Shown here: piece after piece, positions 46,494 through 58,200 of the stretch
How positions within the stretch are numbered: position 1 is the stretch's first letter
Layout of the letters: each line of letters begins with the position of its first letter
From: Hedera helix
Lineage: Eukaryota > Streptophyta > Magnoliopsida > Apiales > Araliaceae
Assembly (NCBI GenBank): GCA_947179155.2
Contig: OX359278.1
Location: forward strand, 29,640,773-29,704,772
Direction of reading: 5' to 3'
DNA: 64,000 bases
Position numbers and translations under genes: made by a program
The notes under the pieces: model-generated
What the model was told of the DNA's origin: nothing
The model's input: the letters and a program-made list of their open reading frames with translations, nothing else
Database searches by the model: none

Positions 46494-47309
46494 GCTGGTC
46501 AGATTGAAAGTTGGTAGGAGAATTAGTTTTAAAGGGCATTACATCTTTGTATGTGAGAAAGTTGTTAGACATAATTAATTTTTCGGTAACATTCTTTTTA
46601 TTGTTCAATCATTACAATATCATCAATGAAATCTACAATATATTCATTTGGGCTAAATGGATTTACTTGTTGGCTGTCCTTTATATTATTTGGCCAATTG
46701 ATCCTTCAGGCGCCCCCATTGAAGAACTACTGAAGCTTTTGCTCGGGCTGCATTCAGAAACAAAGAAAGTAAAGTTTTTCCGTTTTCTGCCTTTCTTTCT
46801 CTTTTGTTCATTTGTACCCCAACTTGATAGTTCATTCTGTCTTGTGGTACGGACATTGTTTTATTATATTATCACTATGTATTATTTCTACAGAGTGGGT
46901 TTGCTAGCAGTACATCATTTGACTCTCTACCAGGGGCTGCACACAGTACAAACAAGTAACCTCCAACATCTGCTCCTAATGTCTTAGCTTCTACCTAATT
47001 TATCTTTTCCCTTTCCTAAAATCTATTAATACAGTAAATGAAATAATTGTTAGTGTGATATTGACTTTCTATAAACTAATCTTCATTTTTAATTATTAAC
47101 TAGAGTCTGAGATTATAAAGGCCCAACTTGTTTGTGGACGAGGTAATGACACTCTAACCCTGTTTAGAATGCAAAGATGCAGTTGCACTTGAAATTCATA
47201 AAAAAGGACCAAAGATAAAGGAAGAAGAAAAGGAAATAGCAAAAGAAGCACAGAGCAAAACAGAAAGCTGGAGATGTCACAAAACTAGAAGAAGTCATAA
47301 AAAATTAAA

Positions 47310-47425
47310 AAGTTGACTAACAATACGAGAGTGTTATACAGGTCTACTAAGTTTCACTCTTCCCTTCAAATTTCATAGTTAATTAACAGTACAAGAGTGT
47401 TATAAAGGTCCACTAAGCTTCACTT
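47310..47425 (+). repeat. ~80-bp tandem duplication in a VPS33 intron
   Basis: An AGAGTGTTATA...GGTC.ACTAAG..TTCACTT unit occurs twice, near 47327 and 47393. No function evident. Confidence 0.6.
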
Positions 47426-47564
47426 GAATTTGGTAATACTAAAATCTGGTGGCAATGGGGATGGTACATGGAAGGTGGCAGTTCCAAGGTGGTTGTCAGT
47501 ACTGCTGGTGGCTGCGATGATTGTAATAGTTGTGCTTTATTATTTCCAAGTTATGACACACATT

Positions 47565-47607
47565 CACACGTGCGCGTGCGCGCACACACACACATATATG
47601 TATATAT
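47565..47607. repeat. 43-base alternating purine-pyrimidine tract
   Basis: Strict alternation through CACACGTGCGCGTGCGCG, then CA and TA repeats. Such tracts with a CG/GC core can adopt Z-DNA. Confidence 0.85.
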
Positions 47608-47807
47608 CATATATATATGTATGCATATATATGGTACCGATCCATAGCTAGTGCTGGAGTTCGATATGACCATTTTCTAGTCAACTCATCTTCTACCATT
47701 TATTTATACGACAATCGAATGAAATTAAGAATAGAAAGAACCGTATGTTAGACTGCCGTTTGCTATACTGTCTAATGGAAGGAAGAAGACAGTCTAGTGG
47801 ACGTGTT

Positions 47808-47834
47808 TACTACTACTACTACTACTGCTACTGC

Positions 47835-47882
<48 letters not shown>

Positions 47883-47884
47883 TA
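47808..47884. repeat. Compound TAC / ATT microsatellite
   Basis: TAC repeats pass through TGC variants into about 14 ATT units. Confidence 0.95.
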
Positions 47885-48261
47885 TCGCAATCTAAATGAA
47901 CGGTAGTAGATGCGCCGGCTAGAAAATGGTTCATAGCCAAACCCTGGTTAGCTAGGGGTTGGGACCCATACACACGTATTTCTTTCTTAATTCCCTTGTA
48001 AATTTCTTATTTGCTTAGTGCTAATTATTGTTGAGAGCCAAATGATTTCTTCTGTTTGTATTTCATATTCTTAAAATGCATCCAAATGAGTTTATGCTAG
48101 TTTATCTTTTAGTCTTAAAGATATAGCAAAAGCTTATCTGCACGTCTTTCTACGTGACCTTTTACAGAGTTGTTGAAGGAAGGCGCTCCCTTGTCCAAGT
48201 TATGTTTATTGGAGGGGTAACATTTGCAGAGATTTCTGCCCTTCGTTTTCTTAATGCTCAG

Positions 48262-49879
48262 GTATCTTAACCCTTGGATCATAAATTGTTTGAAGCAAGA
48301 CTATTGTCTTAATTATTTTCATCAAATGTCTTATGGATTGTTCATCATTTATACGTTCAAGGGGTGTTCAAGAATCTAACAATGTGCAAACAGTCCAGAT
48401 TCACACCCTTCTCACTGTTCTAAGCAAAGACAATTTATAATAAGTTTTTATGTGGGTGACTTATTTTTGGGAAAATATTGCTCCTGTTTAGGCCCCGATA
48501 TCAAAATTATGTTTATGTGAGCAGTTTTGGGTTTTGTTATACCTACTCTTTAACTGTCTAAATTAGTTTAAGGAATATTCTTAGTAAAATAGAATGCTTC
48601 TTTATATGATTAGTACTCTTATCTCTGACAAGCATTCAACATTTTTTGCTACATAAAAGACGCTTGGTTCATGTTGGTGCATCGGACAACAAAGGATAAT
48701 ATTTTAGCTTGTCTTTATTACAACATTGATGTTTTGGGTTTGACATTGATTCAGATTCAATTTTTTCCCCACTCGAGTCTCCTGGATTTTAGGTATAGTA
48801 TGCAAGTGTGTTATGGTTGGGGACTTGATGACTAAAAAACCCCTTAAACTTTACATTTTTTTCAATATAACCTATGAGCTTATTTTATTTTATAAAAAAA
48901 CCTTTCAACTCTAATAATTAATCAAAAAGTACCCTCAAAGTGACCTTGGTTACCTAATATTGAAGTGACATGACACATGGCATGTCCAGCTGTCAAGATG
49001 GTTGATGTGTGGCATCAAAAATTAATTTCTAGCAAATCCAAAGTGTAAAATTTAAATAGCTACTCTAGGCAAAATTGCAATAACCATTTTAAAAAATTAA
49101 TTTTTTTTTGTAAATCAGTCTAAATGATCAAAGCTTCTCCCATGTTCTCTCTCCATCAAATACTTCACCGCTGGTGGCAAGTCCACCAATCAAAGCTCGT
49201 CTATCTCAAATAATCCATCTCCAAAATCTCTGATTCACCTCTCCAATCCAAAACCCCTCCTCCAAACTCTCCTCCCAAACTCATCATCACCCTTCACCGC
49301 ATCCAAACCCTTCCAACCAATGCACCGACCCTCCTTCCCCACCAGCAAACAAACTGCTCATTCAAAATCCATCACAAACTCATCCCCACATATTCATTAA
49401 ATTGGGAGCACAATCACAAATTAGGAGTACTAAAAAATCATCCCCACATATTTATGACCCAAATTTGAAGAGGGAGGACAGGGGAATCATCCGCACAAAT
49501 TGGCAGCTTCAAGTTCTAGAGGGGAATTGAACACGGCTTCAAGCTTCAAATCGAGATGGGTCAATCGTTGACTGGATGGTTTGGGGAGGGTCTGGGTTTG
49601 TCATTTGAAGATTTTCTTAGGAAAATTAGGGTTTGAATTGAAATAGATGAAAATGACGAGGGTTATATGAGCGTTGCAACAATTCTCCCAATTGCTGCTG
49701 CCATTATTTGCGAGATGGAAGGGTATACGTAATTTGCTTTTGATTTGAATGTCGACGCCGGGAAAATCGTTTCCTTTTTTTTAATAATTACCCTTTTCAA
49801 TTTTAGTCTTTGGATTTAAGATGTGATTTTGAAAAGGGTCGGCTTGAGTGTCGACGGGATTTGAAAGATCGATTTTATA
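48262..49879. other. Interval after the last visible VPS33 exon
   Basis: The final VPS33 exon was looked for and not seen. From about 48830 the sequence changes character (AAAAAACCCCTTAAACTTT, CCTTTCAACTCTAATAATT), like the end of some dispersed repeat. 49130-49400 is pyrimidine-rich without a frame. No gene is supported. Confidence 0.4.
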
Positions 49880-50085
49880 ATGAGCCAATTGACCAGAGTC
49901 GCCAGTTGGTATATTTGAAATGGATGTACCAACTCATCCGAATTTTGTTTTCTTAATCGCAGGGGCTCATATGTGACTCTGAATTAATTGGTCCGCAAAC
50001 CGATATTCATAGAATTCGGGAGCTTGCTTAAGCAAGGGGAAGGTATTAGGCACCCTCCGACTTCCGTGAAACACGATTACCACAA
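49880..50085 (+). mobile_element. Tat/Ogre-like retrotransposon leader fragment
   Basis: Contains AGTCGCCA (near 49897) and then GGGGAAGGTATTAGGCACCC (50036-50055). I recognise these as conserved words of the LTR/leader of Tat/Ogre Ty3/gypsy elements. The flanks carry no pol similarity, so only a fragment or a solo LTR remains. Confidence 0.45.
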
Positions 50086-50121
50086 TCTTGATGTTTTCAT
50101 ATCCTTTTTTAAAATCCTAAA

Positions 50122-50122
<1 letters not shown>

Positions 50123-50178
<56 letters not shown>
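50123..50178. repeat. (TG)28 microsatellite
   Basis: An uninterrupted TG repeat of 56 bases. Confidence 0.97.
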
Positions 50179-50181
<3 letters not shown>

Positions 50182-51293
50182 CTATGAAAATCGTTGGAAT
50201 GCTTTATTTTCGAAAATATTTCTGAAATCTCATTGACCCTATGCACGAAGGATTCGTTTCGTTTTGAAAAGTTCATTCTTTAAGCTTTCGTTTTTTGCTA
50301 ACAAAATCTTTAATGATGACATTTGTGAAATATGGTTTTCGAATCCTTCGTCAAATAGGAATGGAGCTCGTCCGATACTTTCAGTTTTATTTTAGCCTAT
50401 GGATGATCTAATATCCTACTTTGCTTGATTTTATGAAAATCTTCATCGTTTTATTCCAAAATCCTTTTTTCAAGTCGAAAAGGAAAATCAAGCATTAAAA
50501 TAGCATTGAGGCTATTCCTGGGCATGTGAGTCATCCAAATAACCTCAAACGCCCTCAATCGCACATTTCGCTATTACGGGGCCTTAAACCCGATTTCGAT
50601 TCGATGCCATTTTAAGGCCCGATATTTACGTATGTATAAAAATGACCCATTGCCATGACTACATACACCAAAAATTGTCCATCTTCGGAATTTAATCACG
50701 AGGATCTCATTCTTAGGCTCACAATCCCCAAAATCACCACACGACCATACAAGGGAAAGCTTAACAACACTAGAGTTATTACTATACCACAAGGACCAGA
50801 AATTGCAAATAAAAAACTATGAACTACACATTAACGCAATGAAGTACATATCACCGTACGAATGTCATCGGGACATTAGGAGGAGATTTCGTTCCGACGA
50901 AACCCTCACTAATAATCCCTAATCTACGGATCCTCAATAATACAACAAAATACTACATTTAAATGACCCAAAAAATAAGAGATTATGATAATGAAATAAG
51001 CTAAAACTTCAAGAATAAACCCTTTTCACCTTGCAATACGTCAAGAAAACGCCTTATATTCCACTATCAAGTAAATAACACGAGATTGGCTAAGTATTTG
51101 AGCAACAAAAAATCAAATCTCCTATTTTCTTGGCCAACCCGTGGCCTTCTCTCTCTAAAACCTCGCTTTCTCTCTCTAAATTTTATATTTTTCTTCCTCT
51201 TCCCTCTCTCGGCCGATCAAAATGGCATTGTATAGCTGACTGGGAGCAGCCACAGGTGCATCTGCGACTGGCCGCAGGTGCATCTGCGGTTGC
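50179..51293. other. Interval between Tat/Ogre-like fragment and element Y
   Basis: No gene supported. It may belong to the same Tat/Ogre-like LTR. Its last 60 bases contain a short direct repeat (CAGGTGCATCTGCG at 51253 and 51275). Y inserted at 51293, so the expected target duplication is GTTGC (51289-51293). Confidence 0.4.
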
Positions 51294-52584
51294 TGTGACG
51301 ACCCCAAATCCGGGTTCCATAACCTCGAGTTTGGTTCTCACTATTCAACACATTACTAACAATTAAATACATACATTGCATTTAAATATCGCGGAATAAT
51401 ACATATTGGTTCCCTTCAAAAGGTTACAATACCAGGGTCTACCAACCTTAACATAAAAACAGTTCCTATCATAAGGAATTACAAAAGGTTCTTCAACAGT
51501 AAATACATATTTAAATATCTAATTAGCATGCATAAGCTAACTTAATCTCGGGCTTTTCCTTTTCCCTTATCCTTCTTCGAGCAATCGGGTCTATCTGAAA
51601 AATGGTTCATGATATAACAAGAATGAGCAACTAGTTTGCTCAGCAAGTTTAGAACAATCATGGAGATTTAATATATCATGAATGAATGAGAAATATCAAT
51701 AATGATTCAACAATAGATATAACAATTGTGAATGAAACAAGATTCAAATTTTAATAAACAGACTATTTGAATCTTAAAATGCTGAGTGGTCACCAAGGAC
51801 CCTGAACTAACGAGGGTACAATAGAGTTTCCTCCGACCCTTTGAGTTGTTTGGTTTTCAAGGGGATCAGCCTATTCAACCCGCTGTATATGCATTACATT
51901 TAGTCACTGGCGCCAAAATCGGTTTCCCGACACAAAATCCCCTAATTTAGGGTTGTTCAAATCTCAGTCTTAATATAAGAAATCCGCACCCAACAATGGT
52001 TTGGATAAGCTTTTAAAAGTATTCAAGTTATTGAATTTAGAAACGCAATGTCTAGCTGAACTATTAGCTTCAGACATTTTTAATACAGTTCGTGAATCAA
52101 GAACTAACAAGCTTCAAATGCACTAAGTGCGATTGTATAAACAATATGGATGTGGAATAATTTTCGATAATTAAACCACTTCAAGCTTTAACAATAAATA
52201 CAAGTATGGAAACTTGTTCAACAATAATAATTGAGTAGGGTTAGAGAACTTGCCTGTCTGCTCAGCTACAATAATTGTCTAGCTTTAACTAACTTGCTTT
52301 GAAAGACCTAACATTTAATAAAGTCGGTCTAATAATTAGTACGGCGTATTTACATAACTATACGCTTAATACTGAACTTATTTACCACACATAAGTACTA
52401 ACACATAATTGACATTAGTCAAAACAATATTATTAACCTTATAGACCCTTAATCACTTTAGGTTAATAATTTAATAAGTTAGAAAATATTTTTCTTAAGT
52501 GTTGGACACTTATTAAACCTTTAAACAACTTATTATAATTGTTTAATTAAATTCAATTTATTTTATTAACTCAATCTCTTTTTA

Positions 52585-53165
52585 ATTACTATTTAATCTT
52601 GATTAAATAGAAATTAATTAATTAACTCTAGTTATTATTTAAATAAATAATAACTAATTGTACTTACTTATTATTTAATTATAATTAAATAATAAATAAT
52701 TATTGACTTAGTTTTAACCTTCTTTAATTTAATTTTAATCAACCAATAATTAACTAAGTAATTATCCTTACTTATTATTTAATTAAGGAAATTAAATAAT
52801 AGTTTACCAATCTTAATCCTCTTTAATTATTATTTAATGTTAATTAAATAATAATTAATTATTTAATTAATTTTAATTATTATTTAAGGTTAAATAATAA
52901 TCAATTCATTCTTATTTATTATTTAAATTAAATAATAAATTATTAATCTAATAACTTAATTTTCATTAATCGTTATTTAATGCTAATTAAATAATAATTA
53001 ATTACTTAATTATCCTTATTTATTATTTAATAATATTTAAATAATAAATAATTAATTTATAAATTTTATCTCTCTTTACTTATTATTTAATAGGAATTAA
53101 ATAATAATTGCTAATTTATTACCTTTATTTATTATTAACATTTTAAATAATAAATAATAATAATT
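52585..53165. repeat. Array of AT-rich hairpins in the Y 3' LTR
   Basis: Same series as in Z 6090-6665: repeated TTATTATTTAA / TTAAATAATAA arms with different loops. Confidence 0.8.
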
Positions 53166-53324
53166 TATTTAACTTAACCATGGTTTAGCTAACTAGATTA
53201 ATATTTAAAATATTTAAATATTAAACTTAATGAAAAATAACCTCTCCAATATTATTTTGTATTATTATTATTTTTGTTATAATTTTAAATTAATTTTCAA
53301 ATATTTAAATTAATTAAAATTAAC

Positions 53325-53670
53325 CCGAATGGCATTTTCGTAAATAAGTTGAAAAATCCGGACCGATGGCAATTCTGTAAATAATCAGAAAACTGATCGG
53401 AGGGCAAAAACGTAATTTTACCAAGAAAAACACGGAGGGGCAAAATGGTAATTTCGCCGAAAAGTTTCTTACCGCGCATTGCGCGCGTTTTGGTTTGTTA
53501 CGGGTCAAAACGACGCCGTTTTTGAAAAGCCGGAAACGGCTTCCGCGCGTACGCGCGGAGTGAATTTTCTACGGACGCCAAACGACGTCGTTTGGCTCCG
53601 CGTCCTCGGTGAACAGTGGCAGCCGCGCATTGCGCGGAAAGCCTTAAAAAAATTTTCTTCCCGCAGAACG
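53325..53670. repeat. GC-rich palindromic block in the Y 3' LTR
   Basis: Repeated GGCAA..GTAA words are followed by GCGCATTGCGCG, AAACGACGTCGTTT and CCGCGCGTACGCGCGG-type palindromes. The open frames on both strands here are artefacts of the GC content. Confidence 0.8.
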
Positions 53671-55227
53671 TGAACAGTGTTTCCGGCTACCCATTTTAAA
53701 TAAAAATATACCTTCAATAAATCTTTAACTCTTCAATAAAAATCCAAAAAAATTACCAATCATCTTATATTAATTTATAACATGAAAAATTAATTTTTCA
53801 TGATTTAATATCAATATTTTTTTATAAAAATTTTTACATCACATAAACTACCATAAATCATAACTTTTTGTATAAAACTCCATTTTGAGTGATTCAAACT
53901 TTGTTTTTCTCATGATTTAATGTTCTATAATATTAGAACATCAAATCTAAATATTATCAAAAATTATAGTTAATCATTATATTGAGATTTATTTTCACAC
54001 AACCAAATACATGTTTTTCATTCAATAAAACTCATAACACATAAGTTAAACCCATGATCAACTATATAAACATACATAGCATGATATTAACCATAGAAAT
54101 TATTACACTAATATTTATACTATAACTTGAAAGAAAAGCAAGATTAGGGTTTAAAAATAACTACCTTGTTTTGATAGCTATTCTCCTCTTCTTTCCAAAA
54201 TATGTTGTGAAGGAGGATGGCATGAACTAACTTAGGATTTCTTCTTCTTACTTGATCTCTCAAATATTATGCTCTCACTTAAAATTTTCTCTCAACTCTC
54301 TCTAGCTTTCTTTTGCTTGAAAAATAAAATGAAGTATATCTCACATTTCAAGTATACTTGAAATATTACTAGATACATAAATTATATCTAATAATTTTAG
54401 CCCATCATGCACCTATTGGATACTTACACAAGTTAGCTAACCCATACTAAGTTGGTGAGGATTTTGTGGGAAAAGACTTTCCCAAAAATCAAAACAAGCA
54501 ACCTAATATTAAATAAATGAAAAATAAAAGAAAATAAAAAAAATCATTTTCTCTCTCCTCACTCACCTACACACGGCTGATGGACATTTGATTTGTCCCA
54601 AAATCAAGTCACTTTTCATTTTTTTAAATAATAATAGTTAAATTAAGTATTTTCCAAGTGGGCCAATCATTGGGCTTTAATTTAAAATACCAATTGGGCT
54701 TCTATTAAATTGTTTGGGCTACTAAATTGTCAAATTTTATTATTCTACATTTGGGCTACTAATTGACCCATGTTGGGCTAATTTAATAATTTAAACATTA
54801 ATTATTCAATCCATGATTAAATAAATAATTAAATTGAATAAATAATTAAATATTCTAACCCATTAGTATTAAATTACTAAATGGACTAATAAATATTATT
54901 ATTAATATTTCACATTATTTACATTAATTAATAATCATATTAATTAATTTATTATATTTAATTCACTCATTATATTCAATTTAATTGAATATTTAATTAA
55001 TAGGAAACTTATCAATTAATTTGATATTAAAACTTTAGGGTTTGTTCACTAATTTAATAACATATTAGTGACCCCCTTTAATTAATTTTAGTAATTAATT
55101 ACATAATTATTTAATCACATAATTAATTAATCACATAAAAAGATTTAAATAATCTCATAAAACTAACTCGTTGGAAATTAAATTAATATTTTAATTAATA
55201 AAAATGTGGAAATTCTAGGACATTACA

Positions 55228-55240
55228 TTCTCCCCTCCTT
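55228..55240 (-). other. Y polypurine tract
   Basis: AAGGAGGGGAGAA on the - strand next to the 3' LTR. Confidence 0.9.
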
Positions 55241-55275
55241 ATAAAAATTCCGTCCTCGGAATTGTAAAAATAAGG

Positions 55276-58200
55276 TTACTCAAATAAAAACGGGTAATTT
55301 GTCCTCATTTCCTCCTCTAATTCCCACGTAGATTCTTCAATGGCGTGATTCCTCCAGAGTACTTTGACAGAATGAATTATCTTATTTCTCAGTTTCTGTT
55401 CCTTCCTATCGAGTATCTGAACAGGAACTTCTTCATATGATAAGTCCTTCCCGACTTGAATTGGTTCATAGGAGATAACGTGCTTGTAGTCTGGTTTGTA
55501 TGGTCGCAATACCGACACGTGAAACACATTGTGAATATGTTCCAATTCAGGAGGTAAAGCTACCTCGTATGCTACTTCACCCACTCTTCTCAATATTTCG
55601 AACGGTCCTATGAACCTTGGACTCAATTTCCCCTTCTTTCCAAACCTGATCTTCCCTTTCCAGGGAGATACCTTAATGAACACAAAACTCCCCACCTCGA
55701 AGTCTCGTTTCTGTCGATGTAAATCGGCGTATTTCTTTTGACGGTCTTGAGCTGCTACTAGCCGAGCTCTTATTACCTTGATAATTTCTACCGTCTGTTG
55801 AACCAATTCTGGCCCCAACAGTCGGCGTTCTCCTACCTCATCCCAACATAGAGGTGTTCTGCATTTTCTGCCATATAAAGCTTCGTAAGGCGGCATACCT
55901 ATGCTCGCATGATAACTGTTGTTGTATGCAAACTCAACTAGTGGTAGATGGATTTCCCAACTGCCCTTGAAATCCATTACGCAGGCCCTGAGCATATCTT
56001 CCAATGTCTGAATTGTTCTCTCACTTTGCCCATCGGTCTGCGGATGATACGCTGTACTCATTCTTAACTGTGTCCCCAATCTCTCCTGAAGACTTCTCCA
56101 AAATTTTGACGTGAAGCGCGGATCTCTGTCTGACACAATCGATACCGGCACCCCATGTCTTGAAACTATCTCTTTGATGTACAGTTTGGACAACTGATCC
56201 AAACTGAACCTAATCTTGATCGGCAAAAAGTGCGCTGACTTTGTTAGCCGATCCACAATCACCCAAATTGCGTCATATCCCTTCTGTGTTGCTGGAAGTC
56301 CTACCACAAAATCCATTGTGATATGCTCCCATTTCCACTCAGGAATTTCTAACGGCTGTAACAATCCACTTGGTCTCTGATGTTCGGCCTTTACCCTCTG
56401 ACAAGTTAGGCATCGGCTGACACATTCTGCAACCTCCCTCTTTAAATTCGGCCACCAAAAATGCTGACGTAGATCTTGATACATCTTCGTACTTCCCGGA
56501 TGTATCGAGTATCTAGTACTGTGAGCCTCTTGCAAAATTTCCTCTCGTAATTCAGGCACTAGCGGTACCCAAACACGATTTTCAAATCTCAGCAATCCCA
56601 TGCTATCAATTTTAAACTTGACCTCTTCTCCATCGGTCATCCTCTTCCGGATTCTGTCACATTCCTCATCTTTGTCTTGAGCCTCTTTCACCCTATCTAA
56701 CAAGGTTGGGCTCACCTCGACTTCTATTGACTCGTTTGGACTTCTCACTTCCAACTCCATTCGAGCCATCTCTTGAACCAATTGTTCTTGATCTGTCAAT
56801 ATGAACAATTTCTCCCTGCTCTTTCTACTCAGAGCATCCGCTACTACGTTGGCCTTGCCGGGATGATATAGAATTTCACAATCATAATCTTTGATCAATT
56901 CCAACCATCTCCGTTGCCTCATATTCAGCTCCTTCTGTGTGAAGATATACTTCAGACTCTTATGGTCTGTGAATATCTCACATTTTTCTCCGTACAGATA
57001 ATGTCTCCAAATTTTAAGGGCAAACACTACCGCTGCCAGCTCCAAGTCGTGGGTAGGATATCCCTTCTCATAATCTTTTAATTGTCTGGACGCATACGCA
57101 ACGACTTTGCCGTTTTGCATAAGCACACAGCCAAGCCCCTTGTGCGATGCATCACTGTAGACCGTAAAACCTCCTGTATCGTCTGGTAAGGTCAATACAG
57201 GTGCTTCACTAAGCCTTTTCTTTAACTCCTGAAAACTTTCCTCACACTTCTCCGTCCACACGTATTTCACCGTCTTTCTTGTTAAGTTGGTCAACGGTGT
57301 TGCTATCTTTGAGAAGTCTTGAATGAACCTCCGATAGTAACCCGCTAACCCTAAGAAACTTCTTACTTCTGTCGGCGTCCTTGGTTGCTCCCAATTCATC
57401 ACCGATTCAACCTTCGCCGGATCAACCGAAACTCCCTCCTTGTCAATAACATGACCTAAAAATTGAACTCTCTCCAACCAGAATTCACACTTTGAAAACT
57501 TAGCGTACAACCGCTCCTTCCGTAAAATCTCCAACACCAATCTTAGGTGTTCAGCATGCTCTTCCTCCGTTTTCGAATACACCAAAATATCATCAATGAA
57601 CACGACTACAAATTTATCCAAGTATTGCTTGAATATTCTGTTCATCATGTCCATAAATGCGGCTGGCGCATTTGTTAGTCCAAACGACATCACCAGAAAC
57701 TCATAATGCCCATATCGAGTTCTGAATGCCGTCTTGGGTACATCCTCCTTCCTGACTTTCAACTGGTGATAACCAGTCCTTAAGTCAATCTTTGAAAAGC
57801 ACTTCGCCCCTTTCAATTGATCGAAAAGATCGTCAATTCGTGGTAACGGGTACTTGTTCTTAATTGTTACTTTATTTAGCTCCCTATAATCCATACACAG
57901 TCTCATCGATCCATCCTTCTTCTTTACAAACAGCACCGGTGCTCCCCATGGAGAAACACTTGGCTGAATGTACTTATTATCTAACAACTCCTGCAATTGC
58001 ACCATCAACTCTTTCAACTCTACCGGAGCCATTCTGTATGGTGCCTTTGATATCGGCGCTGTCCCCGGTACTAAATCAATCGTAAATTCTATCTCTCTGT
58101 CCGGCGGTAAACCTGGCAGTACATCTGGAAAAACATCCATGAACTCTCTAACTACTGGTATTTGCTCCATCTCGGGACTCACCACTTGTGTATCAACCAC

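Larger units (their letters stand above)
36805..48261 (+). pseudogene. VPS33: VPS33-like gene relic (Sec1/Munc18 family), 18 exons, inactivated
   Basis: VPS33 is the SNARE-binding subunit of the HOPS/CORVET tethering complexes at the vacuole. Exons by splice signals and protein similarity: 36805-36998, 37091-37201, 37292-37357, 37506-37613, 37715-37757, 37945-38001, 38536-38630, 39378-39420, 39586-39642, 39833-39895, 39978-40084, 40381-40503, 40636-40717, 40827-40897, 42014-42094, 46710-46768, 46894-46955, 48168-48261. Recognisable blocks include VYLVRS, YVYFVPRRAVACEK, FELDLAYK, VPEINTLILIDR, GLLDE, TSKPSFLG, ELLHSYGFEH and FIGGVTFAEISALRFLNAQ. Damage: one base missing near 36855, TAG at 40415-40417 where a Gln is expected, one extra C in the run 46713-46717, donor CT instead of GT at 37614, and a phase mismatch at 37757/37945. 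The N-terminal exon and the last exon are not found. Introns are kept, so this is a duplicated genomic copy, not a retrocopy. Confidence 0.88.
51294..55227 (-). repeat. Y 3' LTR (3934 bp)
   Basis: Starts TGTGACGACCCC and ends GGACATTACA on the + strand, as in Z. It carries the hairpin array (52585-53165) and the GC-rich block (53325-53670). Between ~53940 and ~54190 it does not match Z or W, although both flanks do. Confidence 0.96.

Noticed and set aside
46511..46987. 158-codon hydrophobic ORF
   Set aside because: It overlaps VPS33 relic exons in the wrong frame, and its hydrophobicity comes from T-rich intron sequence.
36805..48261. Calling VPS33 a functional gene with alternative splicing
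   Set aside because: An in-frame stop, separate frameshifts and missing terminal exons cannot all be avoided by splicing without losing conserved core segments.
53297..53717. Several overlapping small ORFs in the GC-rich LTR block (also 63254-63674, 32040-32330, 6802-7182, 3355-3678)
   Set aside because: They come from low stop-codon frequency in GC-rich palindromes. Different LTR copies do not conserve the frames.
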